A stretch of 64,000 nucleotides of DNA. It comes from Glandiceps talaboti (Eukaryota; Hemichordata; Enteropneusta; Spengelidae). Below the pieces are notes generated by a model. The model searched no databases, was not told where the DNA came from, and saw only the letters and a list, made by a program, of their open reading frames with translations. A program made the translations under genes and the position numbers. Positions 35,101 to 45,476 of this stretch are shown here, in pieces (within the stretch, counting starts at the first letter, position 1; the number at the start of each line of letters is the position of its first letter). The stretch is from assembly GCF_964340395.1 (NCBI RefSeq), contig NC_135560.1:16019598-16083597 (forward strand), given 5' to 3'.

Positions 35101-38100
35101 TTTTCGAACAGAGCACTCTGAAGTACTGTACCCGTATATTTTGGTGCATTACACATTTTCATTGGTCGAGTGAATTCACTCCACACTCTTGTGGCTTGGG
35201 GAAACCTATGGTATTGTGTCAGATGTATGTAACAAGTGCTCATAAAAGAACAAATGACAGTAAACATAACATCCAAAAAGAAATCGCAATGTGTACACTA
35301 CGTCGGATTTTAATCAGATTGACACTGACTATACATGTAAGGCAAGTGATAAATTTTAGTATGAAAGATGTATGTATTTGATGTAGAAAAATTACTAAAC
35401 TGATGAGAAACACCACTCTATTAAAATCCAAAATGTTTTAGCATGATGAACGTTTTTGTGTGATTTGACACAGCACCCCATCACCTACAAAGCCTCCCCT
35501 GTGAATTGCATGATGCAAACAGACCATATTTACTAACTGCATATTTCTTTTATTTCTTGTTTAGGGATGATGTTGTACTCTTTAGACCAAAACATCTTAA
35601 CAACAAGTTTGAGGATAGCCGAGTCAAATATGATGACAAGGTTACACAAAACAAACTGAAGAAATTTTTAAATGAAAAGAGGTAAGTAGCAATTAATTTT
35701 AATCTCCTGTTTATACAGTATATTATTGCTATGAAGTAAATGATATGTGATTGATATTAAACCTGTACTAGCTGTAACTGGGCTATTATTATATTTTGGA
35801 GCAGACAATCAACAAATTATGCATTGAAAATTGTTAAAATACCAATAATTAGACTGTCTACTTTTCAATTAGTGGTCTATTTCATCTGTAAGTAGTACAG
35901 TAATAAGTTAAAATAGTGACTCGTTATTGGCACTCCTTTTTGGGTGCGGACCCAAAAGTCAATATCAGTGGATATATTGCACTCGCTGTATGTAATGTAG
36001 TCTTGCAACCAGACCCCTCGGACTCTTCTGCTCACTGTGAAGGCGACGGAAGGGTCGCTAGTGAAGGTGACAGCAATCCCCCTCGATCTTGATTGCATCT
36101 TCAGAAGAAAGCCTTCGGTCTAGCAGTTAGACTATGTACACTGCTTCACAAATATGTTTACTCATAGGTGATTCAATACACTGCAGGATGTGTGATATTA
36201 CAATTGAGTTATCATATCTGACAAAATAGTTTCATAACAATGTTGCAGCATAATGCATGCATAAAGATATGATGCGTTGCAGATGGGAACATTTTTGAAA
36301 ACAATGACTGATGGTCACCAGTACATCTTGAGAACTATGTAGCTAACTACTACTCGCTGCAATTATTAAAATATTTATTAAAATCTAATAATTTAAGAAG
36401 TTCAGTCAGGACTGCCTTTAGTATATTTTACTGCACATTATGTACTGTCATTTAGGGGTTTCCAGCATAGGTTTATGGGAAAACTGCCAGGGGGGGGGGG
36501 GGGTTTCCAGCTTAGGTTTATGGGAAAACTGCTTGTGATGACAGCACAAATAGTTTATACCCTAATCGCTTTGTCTTAACAATTGCAAAATTGTCAAATT
36601 ACTGATCTGTATATTGGTGATATCATCACCAGTGATCATTCTGAGCACTGTATATTTCTGAGCTCTGTTTGTTTCTGAGCACTGTTTATTTCTGAGCACT
36701 GTTTGTTTCTGAGCTCTGTTTCGTACTTGTTACCAATCTCCTCCCTGATTACGTTAGCATGTGGTGTGCTTTCATATTACCTGTGTGTTGTCGCTTGGTG
36801 AAATGATCATCACCGTCTGTGTGGACTCTACAATAGTTGGACTCTGATTTAATTGAGTGATGAACACTTCTTTTTTTTTCAGCCTTGGTTTATGCGGCTA
36901 CATGACACCAGAGAATGCTGTACAGTTCAAAAAGCCTCTATGTACAGTCTATTTTCAAGTAGATTATGTGAGGAATGTTAAAGGTAGGTTATTGTTAGTA
37001 TATAAGAGCTGTAAAGAGCAAGCCACTCCAGAAATAAAACCATCTGCGTCAACTTTGGATTCTTGAGTCATTTTAATGTGAACACGTTTTCCATTTGGGT
37101 GCCAGTACTTAATTGTATGTTGCCCATTGTAACAACTTGTAAATGATTGGGCAGTCCGTTGACTAAATTTTTTTTAAAATTAAATAAATAAGTATGTGAG
37201 CACATGTTGAGGGTACTTTCAATTCATAATCATACTGTAAGTCTGAATGACTTGAAATTATAAGTCAGAAGGAAACTATGAACCATTTGTTTCATTAAAC
37301 TTCCCACATTTCACTAAAATAAACAATAATTTTCACCTGGAGAAGCACTCATTGGTTTGCCATCTGACAATCAGTAACGAGATTTTTTCTAACTCTGCCA
37401 TAGAGTGTGTCAATTTTTTTTTTAATTTCGCCAGATTGAAGGGTAGTTGATTTTTTTTGTCAGCTATCAGCTGTTTTCTGATAAAGATACAAATTTTGTA
37501 GATTGTGGTTCTGAAAGTGTTTTTTTTTAATCTTATTTTATAGGTACAAATTATTGGCGTAACAGGTGAGTGTCATGTTTTGTTATTCATTGATCAAATT
37601 TTTGAAAGGAAAAAGAAAATTTGTGATGGAGAATATATTGTTCATGGTTCCAAAAATTAATAGGACAATATAATATAGTTACTTTGGAACAGTAAGACTT
37701 AGAAACCGATGTGACGTTTTGATGTCATCTACTATGGAAAGAGATATTACTGCTGAATAACTGAATCAATGTGTAATCAAGGTCTGTAGTAGATGGATTG
37801 AAATGTCACATTTGCTTCATACTTGGGCCTAAAAAAATTATTTGGTTCTGGTTACCCGACCCCACCTAGTTTTTCACCACCGACCCTATACATTTTTTTA
37901 GATATTCAAGGAAAAAATAATAAAATAGCGAAAATTGTGAAGTCTCGTCAGAAATAGTGGATGTGGAAACTGACATCAATTTAAAAAGATGATACTGTTC
38001 TTCCAATCTGTAATGGCTGTATATCTGATAGAAAGAAACCAATAACACTGAGACCAGATGGAAAACAACGGAAAACATAACTACCTGAACTAGACACTCG

Positions 38101-40460
38101 CACATGAAAAAAAAAAAAATTAAAAAAGAAATAAAATATCTACCTACCTATTGAGCTTAATCAAAACAACACAAATCTTTTTTTAGGCCTTACCATTCTG
38201 AAGTAATTATATTGTCCTGTCCAAACTTACAATATTAGTGACATGGGACAACAGTTAAGTTTGGAACTTATCTGCACAAAAAGTGTTCCAGAGTAAATTT
38301 GTCACTTTTCAGATCAAATATTGTCTTGTTATCAATGCTATTACTTCATTGCAGTATACAATACATGCAAGTTTTTATATTTCTTGAAATATTATTTGAT
38401 CAAAGCAAAATATTTCTTGTCTGTAAGACAATGATAAAAAAGAAAGAAAATAGTGGCAAATTTGAACGTTTGAGTGCCACCATATGAGTCACATTGACTC
38501 ATAACAACTAGTAGATAAATTACTTTTTTCATATTTGAACACTTGCCTACAACTTGGCCTGTATGTGGTATAATTAGATATTATTCTCAAATATTTTTCT
38601 TCAGTCGAGGAAGATCAGTGATTTTAAGTGACCTTTGCGACTACAAGTTGCTAGATGAGTTGTGACAGACATTTAGGTCATGAGTATTTTCCAGCCGAAT
38701 GAAGAAAAATATTGGCGAATAATGTAGTAATACCTCTTCAGACTTAATTTAGGAAACTTAGGAAACATGACAGCACTTTGGAATGTTGTGACTAGTATTT
38801 CAAGAACTGCAGAAACAGTGACGTAGACATGGGATGTTGTGATATAGAACTATCAGAATATATAATCCATATTTTCTGTTCAAAGGCAATAACTTTGCTT
38901 GTGCACAGTATAATGTAAAATACACCTTGTAAGCTTGATTTCTTTTTCTTTCACAAAACAGGGTAATGAAAGCTGCTAAAAACTTTGATGGACAAAATCT
39001 TAATTTTGCTATTGCTAATCGTGCGTCATTTGACCATGAAATAGAGGGTTTAGGACTAAGCGGCAAAAATCAAGATCTTCCTGTTGTTGCTATTGTATCG
39101 GCCGATGGAGCCAAATATCCAATGAAAGAAGATTTTACGTAAGTTGAAATATGTTATTGTCTCTTGGTCATGTAACAAGAACTATTTACTACACCATGTT
39201 GTACCAGTGTGGGGAACATATTTTTGGATGTTCTTATCCCACTGTTACAGCTCAATACAGTACTGTACCACACCTTATTGAAATTTGGCAGAACACTGGA
39301 AGTGGGCTTGTATTAAAAGGGAAAGGAATACCTTATGAATTCACTGTTTCATAAAAACGTGGATGTCAAATGAGGTAATGTTTTGGTTTCATTCAATTTC
39401 ACTTATTAATATGGTATTGACATCAATCGGAACTTAGGCAAAAGTGACGTGTGGGCCTTGCTCGAGAACTTGCGTGAAATGTTTCCTCAACTGCTTGTGT
39501 TGTTGTACAGTTGCAATAACAATAAAAACAGTCGACAACATGTTCAACAGAAGTTGTCTAGGAAGGCCCGTACATCAGTTCCGTCTAATTTAGGTTGATG
39601 CCAACCCTATAGTGATAAGATAAAAATGATTGGAACCAACGCGTTTTGTCATTTAATAGCCAAGTTTTATGAAACGTAGTGAATTCACAAAATATCCCTT
39701 CCCATTAAATTCATGTTGTTTAGCTGAAGTTAGGTTTGAGTTTTGTCAATTTATTGACGCAATCTTTCTTTGGTTTAACACCATAATCCAGTTCTCACAA
39801 AGATAGAAGATTGCTTAGATTGGCCACTAGGAGTGCTGTTCATAACAAACTTGTGCCAGTACCCACAGTATGCTACACTTGTACTTGTGCACCTAGGATG
39901 TGTGTTAAAATTTAATAGCATATCAAGTTTGTAAACAAATGCACCCTTGCAAGTTTAAAATTAGTGTTATCGCTTGAATTGTTTCATTTGACACTGTCAT
40001 TTGTAATGTGTCTAAAAAGTTTCAAAGATTTCTGTCAGAAAGTAGAGAGAGAAATACTTCAATATTTCTGCAGTGTGCAGTTGAGTGTTTGTGCCGAAGT
40101 TGATTAATAGAACTTTTCCTTTGTTTTTTTTTCTTTTCCAGTACTGATGGGAAAGCCCTGCAAGCATTTGTTCAAGATTACCTCGATGGTAAACTTGAAC
40201 CTTATCTCAAGAGTGAAGATGTTCCAGAAGATAATGATGAGCCAGTCAAGGTAGGTTACTTGATTGTCACCCCCACTCCTTCCAAATAAACCTTACAAAT
40301 GGGCAACAAGCAAATACCTCCACCCCCATAAACCAGACAAGCAAGGAAGGTAAATAAATTTTAAAAACCAAGCAAATACCCCTACCAGAATACCCCCAAC
40401 AAAAGAATTTTTTACTACAAACACAGAAAGTGAATGTATGTATGTATGTATGTATGTATG

Positions 40461-40499
<39 letters not shown>

Positions 40500-42527
40500 A
40501 TGTATGTATGTATGTATGTATGTACGTATGTATGTATGTATGTATGTATACTCTTGTCCAGGAAGCCTTTATGTAATACATATGTCTACTTTTGTCCTTA
40601 CAGGTTGTGGTTGGATCATCCTTCAATGATATTGTAATGGATAGCAACAAGGATGTCCTTATTGAATTCTATGCACCATGGTGTGGCCACTGCAAAAGTT
40701 TAGCTCCTAAGTATGATGAGCTAGCTGAAAAGGTAAGATCAAAATAAGTAGTTGTCTCAAAAGTTTAGCACTTACCATTTAATGAAAGAACTTAAAGGGT
40801 AAGGCAAAGAAAGAGCGTTTGTCTCAAAAGATTAGACCTAACTATGATGAACAAGTGTAACATATGTGCTTACAAGTTCTCTTACCCTGGGTATAAAATG
40901 CATGCATTCCCCCCCCCCACACACACAGTGTACTATAATTTTAATGTGGAATCCCAGTAAGATACCTGAGGAAGTCTGGTAGATTCCCTTCTTGACACCC
41001 CTCAGACAAAAAGACATGCTATTGTCTTGTTTGAGATAAAAAGGAGAAGAATAAAACGTTGTTGTTATATATCCTGATAAAAATGTTAAATTTTGTACTT
41101 TAATGTTGTGATTTTCTTCCTTTAACAGTTAGCAGATGATGACAATATAGTTATTGCAAAAATGGATGCCACAGGTAATGATAGCCCACCACAGTTTGAA
41201 GTTAGAGGGTAAGTTATCAACATTATTATATATATAGACAATGGTATTTTTTAAAACCTTATTTTATCTGACCTGGCATGATGGTGGGTCTTGGCCAAAA
41301 GTTTGACAAGCGATAATTTCAAAAATCAAAATGTCAGTTAGGATAGTGGAGATAGTGTAGTAGTGTTAGTCCTACACATTTTCACGTAGGCTATTCCCTT
41401 TAATTACTGTTTCGCTAAGGTGCACGAATAACGTATCTTTCATTCTACTAGTATTTACCCCCCCCCCCCCCCCCCCCTGCTAAGGCTGTTCTGTCGGCAC
41501 CCAACTGGGTCATGATGGTATTATACTCAATTCTGTGTCAACTAGCTTTTGTTTTGAAAACATTGTGTCAATATTTATGAATGAAATCTATTTGTACAAT
41601 CAATTTAGTCAAACTAGTTAACATAGGCAATCCATTCACTGGCCTGTCCGCAGCTGTATGTGAGTGTAACTGCAACACTGTTTCACTAAAGTGATAATCA
41701 GTCAAGGTTGCCAGACACAATGTCTGATGCACTATTCAAAACAATGTCTCCACCAAATAAACCATCTCTGTGATTGTTACATTGTAACATTCTGTCTCCA
41801 CCAAATAAACCATGTCTGTGATTATCACATTGTAACATTCTGTCTCCACCAAATAAACCATGTCTGTGATTATCACATTGTAACATTCTGTCTCCACCAA
41901 ATAAACCATGTCTGTGATTGTCACATTGTAACATTCTGTCTCCACCAAATAAACCATCTCTGTGATTGTTACATTGTAATATTCTGTCTCCACCAAATAA
42001 ACCATCTCTGTGATTGTCACATTGTAACATTCTGTCTCCACCAAATAAACCATCTCTGTGATTGTTACATTGTAACATTCTGTCTCCACCACATTAACCA
42101 TTTCTGTGATTGTCACATTGTAACATTCTGTCTCCACCAAATAAACCATGTCTGTGATTGTCACATTGTAACATTCTGTCTCCACCAAATATACCATATC
42201 TGTGATTGTTACATTGTAACATTCTGTCTGTATCAAAATACAACTATCATTGATACATTGCATTGACTGTACTCTGCACAAACCTCTAATCAGGGTTGTT
42301 TTTACTATGATGTTTCCTTCATTTTCATCATATGATGTTCACTCATATCAACATTATCTTTCAGATTCCCAACTCTTTATTGGGTGCCAATGAGTAACGA
42401 ACCTAAAAAGTATGAAGGTGGCCGTGAAGTGGACGATTTTCTTAAATTTATCAAAAGAGAAGCAACAAACGAAGTCACAGTTGCTGATGAAAAGAAAAAA
42501 GGAAAGAAGAAGAAATCTGAACTATAA
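29015..42527 (+). CDS. PDIA3: Protein disulfide-isomerase A3 (ERp57/GRP58), complete, 12 exons
   Basis: ER-lumen thiol-disulfide oxidoreductase that partners calnexin/calreticulin in glycoprotein folding. Exons: 29015-29148, 30752-30839, 33695-33812, 34412-34643, 35565-35681, 36883-36983, 37544-37565, 38962-39138, 40142-40250, 40604-40732, 41129-41208 and 42365-42527. They total 1,470 nt, 489 residues, all GT-AG and in phase (human PDIA3: 505). Residues 1-~16 are a signal peptide. Domain a (~17-125) carries WCGHC with cysteines 46 and 49, the structural pair C77/C84 ([10 protein letters not shown]) and cis-Pro 93. Redox-inactive b and b' domains span ~126-365, with GTNYWRNR as in vertebrates. 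Domain a' (~366-475) carries [10 protein letters not shown] with C393 and C396, and RGFPT. A lysine-rich tail ends KSEL, a KDEL-type retrieval signal (vertebrate PDIA3 ends in a QEDL-type signal). VDCT...[16 protein letters not shown] is diagnostic for PDIA3 over PDIA1, A4 and A6. Confidence 0.97.
30752..30839 (+). CDS. PDIA3: PDIA3 exon 2 (first active site WCGHC)
   Basis: The acceptor is TTCCCTGAAG and the donor GTAAGA. It encodes (W)[18 protein letters not shown] and ends PPVALAK in phase 0. Confidence 0.97.
31425..31570. repeat. Dispersed repeat C, copy 2, inverted (PDIA3 intron 2)
   Basis: Reverse complement matches 23745-23912 over its whole length with moderate divergence; the palindrome-like CACCAAA...TTTGGTG centre is kept. 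Confidence 0.8.
33489..33711 (+). repeat. Triplicated splice acceptor and exon-3 start of PDIA3
   Basis: Three ~93-101-bp units: ATCCAG|GTGGATTTTACC (exon-like start 33501), ATTCAG|GTGGATTTTTCC (33594) and the real ATTCAG|GTGGACTGTACT (33695). Each is followed by AAAGACACAT or AAGACACAT, and the first two also by TTGGTCAAACTGCTTTAC. Confidence 0.9.
33695..33812 (+). CDS. PDIA3: PDIA3 exon 3 (structural disulfide and cis-proline of domain a)
   Basis: The acceptor is TATATTCAG and the donor GTATGAAC. It encodes [20 protein letters not shown], then [19 protein letters not shown], very close to vertebrate ERp57. Two decayed copies of its 5' end lie upstream (see findings). Confidence 0.97.
34412..34643 (+). 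CDS. PDIA3: PDIA3 exon 4 (domain b)
   Basis: The acceptor is GTATTTCAG and the donor GTAAGTG. It encodes [17 protein letters not shown] through [20 protein letters not shown] to KFEYAE. This is the longest exon of the gene; the sequence matches ERp57 domain b, which has no redox motif. Confidence 0.97.
35565..35681 (+). CDS. PDIA3: PDIA3 exon 5 (end of domain b)
   Basis: The acceptor is CTTGTTTAG and the donor GTAAGTAG. It encodes [20 protein letters not shown] and KFLNEKR/S, equivalent to the VVLFRPxxLxxKFED segment of ERp57. Confidence 0.97.
35756..35800. repeat. Dispersed repeat D, copy 3 (PDIA3 intron 5)
   Basis: TTAAACCTGTACTAGCTGTA then ACTGGGCTATT; only the first ~30 bp are recognisable. 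Confidence 0.55.
36640..36722. repeat. ~20-bp tandem repeat TTTCTGAGCACTGTTTGT, ~4-5 copies (PDIA3 intron 5)
   Basis: Alternating GAGCACTG and GAGCTCTG versions, ~160 bp before exon 6. Confidence 0.85.
36883..36983 (+). CDS. PDIA3: PDIA3 exon 6 (start of domain b')
   Basis: The acceptor is TTTTTTTTCAG and the donor GTAGGT. It encodes [19 protein letters not shown] and [12 protein letters not shown], aligning with the GICPHMTEDN...YYDVDYEKNAK region of human PDIA3. Domain b' carries the calnexin/calreticulin contact in vertebrates. Confidence 0.95.
37544..37565 (+). CDS. PDIA3: PDIA3 exon 7, 22-nt micro-exon
   Basis: The acceptor is TATTTTATAG and the donor GTGAGTG. It encodes (G)TNYWRN(R), matching GSNYWRNR of vertebrate ERp57. 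Phase and homology on both sides confirm it, though it is far below gene-finder length limits. Confidence 0.95.
37826..38190 (-). mobile_element. MITE-like element, family A, copy 2 (PDIA3 intron 7)
   Basis: Reverse-complement counterpart of 116-454. Shared landmarks include GACCCCACCTAG near one end, AGTCTCGTCAGAAATAGTGG, CTGTAATGGCTGTATATCTG and the GGCCTAAAAAAA termini. It lies on the PDIA3 intron in the opposite orientation to copy 1. Confidence 0.75.
38962..39138 (+). CDS. PDIA3: PDIA3 exon 8 (domain b')
   Basis: The acceptor is TTTCACAAAACAG and the donor GTAAGTTG. It encodes [20 protein letters not shown] through [20 protein letters not shown] to MKEDFT. The b' fold region LNFAxAxR is conserved with ERp57. 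Confidence 0.96.
40142..40250 (+). CDS. PDIA3: PDIA3 exon 9 (b'-x linker)
   Basis: The acceptor is TTCTTTTCCAG and the donor GTAGGT. It encodes [20 protein letters not shown], then [16 protein letters not shown], the family segment leading into the second thioredoxin domain. Confidence 0.97.
40432..40549. repeat. (TATG)n/(TG)n microsatellite (PDIA3 intron 9)
   Basis: Occupies a third of a 353-bp intron, so length changes here alter the whole intron. Confidence 0.98.
40604..40732 (+). CDS. PDIA3: PDIA3 exon 10 (second active site WCGHC, domain a')
   Basis: The acceptor is GTCCTTACAG and the donor GTAAGATC, phase 0 at both ends. It encodes [11 protein letters not shown], then [20 protein letters not shown]. 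The active-site cysteines are residues 393 and 396. Confidence 0.98.
41129..41208 (+). CDS. PDIA3: PDIA3 exon 11 (domain a')
   Basis: The acceptor is CTTTAACAG and the donor GTAAGTT. It encodes [20 protein letters not shown] and PQFEVRG, the strand and loop before the cis-proline of domain a'. Confidence 0.97.
41743..42235. repeat. 48-bp minisatellite, ~10 copies (PDIA3 intron 11)
   Basis: Unit TCTCCACCAAATAAACCATC, TCTGTGATTGTTACATTGTA, ACATTCTG; the spacing 41750 to 41798 gives the 48-bp period. Being a multiple of three, it leaves open frames on both strands, but it lies in an intron and none looks like a protein. Confidence 0.95.
42365..42527 (+). CDS. PDIA3: PDIA3 exon 12 (cis-Pro, lysine-rich tail, KSEL)
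   Basis: The acceptor is ATCTTTCAG. It encodes [20 protein letters not shown] through [18 protein letters not shown] to the C-terminus KKKKSEL and TAA. Nine lysines crowd the last stretch; KSEL should act as an HDEL/KDEL-receptor ligand. Confidence 0.97.
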
Positions 42528-42532
42528 ATAAA
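42527..42532 (+). promoter_or_regulatory. Candidate PDIA3 polyadenylation signal overlapping the stop codon
   Basis: AATAAA begins on the last base of the TAA stop. A second AATAAA lies at 42845-42850. If the first is used the 3' UTR would be only ~20-30 nt, so the second may be the main one. Confidence 0.35.
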
Positions 42533-43224
42533 CAAGTTTTTTTTATTGAAATACAAACATCTCTTAGTCATTGCTTCTTTTTAGTACAGGAAAGGTTTCT
42601 TATTTCAGTCTTCATATTTTGAGGTTAACAAAACTTCCACACTTGAGTAAACTATTTTATGGAGGGGAAAGATGGTATTGTATTCATTCATTGGGGATGC
42701 TTTAATATCGAAAACATACATTACATATTTCGACAAAAAGTACCTTTCGCGGTGGTGTCATTGCATGATTACTTTATTATCTGATTACCAAAGTGTCCAC
42801 CCAGGAAAGACACGTCAATGTTATGTCTAATTAAACAAACTTGAAATAAACATTGATATTTAAACCAAAAGTTTGTTATTTTCTGTGTTTTTAGCCCCAA
42901 TGGGCACTGTCTGCCGGGGCTTATCTGTTGGGTTCCATCCATGCATGCGTGTGTTTGTGTCCACCCTCATCTCTGGCATGCACCAATTGATTTCAACCAA
43001 ACCTGGTACAAAGGTAACATACTATGTGAGACATATGCACATCACTTCGTTTTGTGATTGAATCCGATATGGTCTAATGGCAGCCATATTTGTTGTAAAA
43101 ATTTCACAATATGCATCATATCTTTGGCGGGGTAATATGTAGCAACTCCATTCAAGTGCCGACAACTATATAATCGTAGTTGAGCGTTCTTTTAAGATCT
43201 TTTTTTAAGTTTTTCTTTTTCTTT

Positions 43225-44640
43225 TTATCTTACAGCGTTAATGAATAATTTGCATAATTAATTATTTTTGGTAATTAGGCTATATCTTAAGAATACATAC
43301 TTCAAATTCAACATAATTTAGTACATGCGTTAACCATAAGAAAACACATATGTCCTATCAAGTTTGTTGATGCACCGTACAGTGTTAATGAATAATTTGC
43401 ATAATTAATGATTTTAGGTAACTAGATTGTATCTTAAAAATGCAAGCTTCAAATTTCGTATAATATGATACGTTTGTTGCTACAACATTTTCCTTTAATG
43501 AGTATTTTGAATAATGAACGATATTCATTAATTAAGCAGTATTACACACTCTTACATACATTAACCTAAGAAAGCACGCTTGTCCAAAAAACAAAGCCTG
43601 TTACCATAGTTTTTTTAGTTTAATGAGTTATTTGCATAATTAGTGATTCCCTTACGGGAGGCATTCAGTTTAAATCTGGTTTAGCTTATAGCATAGTGTA
43701 CAATAATCATATATATTGTATAAAAGTGTTGTCAAGAGTCTTATCGGGGCAGGCCTACTACTTAGGTCTCAAAAAAAAATCTCACACTAATGTTTTGAAC
43801 TACGTATTATAATGTGTGTGCACGGATTATTATCTCTCATATGGGAGCTGATGACGTGGCATTGTCTGTCTGTGTCTGTGCAGAAATTTTGTTTCACTGA
43901 TATCTCAAAAAGTGCTGGAACGAATGTTCTGCCATTTGCTATGTGGCATTGTCGGGCTGTAACGTAGTGATCATTAGTTTTTGGTGGGAGTGGCTTGCAT
44001 AATTAATGATAATTTGCATAATTTATGGTTTTATACATGGGGCTATATATGCAGAACGGCTGCACCAAATTCATTGAAACTTGCTACATCTACGGATCAT
44101 ACAAAGATATAAAAACACTAAAAGTCGTTAACCTTCTCAAGTTAATTATGGGCTAATTTGCATAATTAATGAATGTTTGTAACTCATGTTATGCATCCAG
44201 AAGGGCTTTATCAAATTTGATGAAACTTACCACAGATATTGATCATACAGAGATATGATAGTTCTTAATGAAAGTTAGTGCTATAAATTAATTGCTCATT
44301 TGCATAATTAACAAACTTTGGCAATTAGGGCCTATAAAAAGAAAGACTGCCAAATTTGTTGAAACTTGCCACAGATATTGATCATGTAGAAATGTGATAG
44401 TTCTTAATTGAATTTAGTGGAGACAATTAATTCCTCATTTGTATAATTAACAAACTTTTGGCAATTAGGGCCTATACCAAGAAAGAAATTTGATGAAATT
44501 TGCCACAGATATTTGTCATACTGAGATATGATAGTTCTTAATGAAATTTAGTCATGTCAACTAATTACTCATTTGCATAATTAACAAACTTTGGCAATTA
44601 GGGCCTATTCCAAGAAAATTACACCACATTTGATGAAATT
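43225..44640. repeat. Degenerate tandem repeats with TTTGCATAATTAAT cores
   Basis: The core TTTGCATAATTAA(T/C) recurs at least nine times at ~120-150-bp spacing. In the right part it is accompanied by GGCAATTAGGGCCTAT and a block reading TGCCACAGATATTGATCAT then GATATGATAGTTCTTAAT. It looks like decayed satellite or repeat-element arrays, interrupted by the array remnant at 43681-43840. Confidence 0.8.
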
Positions 44641-45055
44641 TGCTAAAGATATAGACCGAGCATTGTACAATACATTGTACCATTCAGTCTGTAGCAGCGA
44701 CAATCAGATCCTGAATAACATTCACGCCATGTTCGGTACACATTGCTGTAAAGGATGTTTTTATTTCACCAGTATGATACCATGAATGGAGTAAGAAGTA
44801 AATGTGATGGCAAGGAAGCTGTCGGCAGATAACCAAATAATGTCAACAAAAGGATGAAAACAAAATTACATTTATCAAGCTCGTACAGTTCTACAAAGTA
44901 CTATGTAGGCTAGAAATATGTGATAATCAGTATATGTGACTAGTTATGTTGCAATAATATAGACTCTTACTTGTATCCAATCACATAAAAATCATTTGGA
45001 GAAGTTTGTACGACGAAAACATTAAAAAGTCAAGTACATGTGTAATTTGATGAAA
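43681..45055. repeat. Older, degraded partial array unit left of copy 1
   Basis: 43681-43840 and 44765-45055 resemble 49185-49340 and 49625-49905 of the spacer (for example AGCTTATAGCATAGT and GTCAACAAAAGGATGAAAAC), but with many substitutions. Between them, ~43.85-44.65 kb is unrelated AT-rich repeat. Confidence 0.8.
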
Positions 45056-45325
45056 TCGTACTCTAATTGAGTAATAACAATATATCCCTCTGTATGGACT
45101 GTGTGTTTTTTTGAGTTACAATAGTTGTATTTCACGTCCTGTCCTTGACGCTTCTTCAGGCTGACTGTTGCCGCTCAAAACAACAGCAAGTCTAGTAGGA
45201 TAGATTGTAAGTACTAATATTGAATTCATACCTGGATGATCGAGACATTAAACGTATCTTACTGTGGACCTTATAAAATGGTTTGAGAAGGACCTAATCT
45301 GATGCGGTGAATACGGCTTGGTATC

Positions 45326-45349
45326 TTTATTTACTTCAATATATTTATT
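45326..45349 (-). promoter_or_regulatory. Sulfotransferase copy 1 poly(A) signals
   Basis: Two AATAAA hexamers on the minus strand (45326-45331, 45344-45349), ~130-150 nt past the stop. Both are kept in copy 2 (52201-52206, 52219-52224) and copy 3 (59093-59098, 59101-59106 region). Confidence 0.45.
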
Positions 45350-45476
45350 TCGTTGTTTGTCGTTTGATTTCGATTTTGTAGTTCAGGGGTGAACGTGGGG
45401 AGAATTGGCTCACTTCCTGAACAACAGAACGACAACCGTTTTCACCACGTCATATTTTACACACATGTAATCAGAT

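Larger units (their letters stand above)
42528..45123. other. Region between PDIA3 and the sulfotransferase array
   Basis: PDIA3 3' UTR candidate, then a repeat-like block (42.88-43.14 kb) starting with the small hairpin GCCCC...GGGGC, followed by the degenerate repeats and array remnant listed separately. No coding region seen. Confidence 0.6.

Noticed and set aside
41691-42281. 181-191-codon repeat 'proteins' on both strands
   Set aside because: 48-bp minisatellite in PDIA3 intron 11, where a period divisible by three leaves all frames open. The flanking PDIA3 exons splice cleanly over it.
43225-44640. CRISPR-like regularly spaced repeats
   Set aside because: Unit spacing and sequence drift fit decayed eukaryotic satellite repeats; there are no exact direct repeats with unique spacers and the genome is animal.
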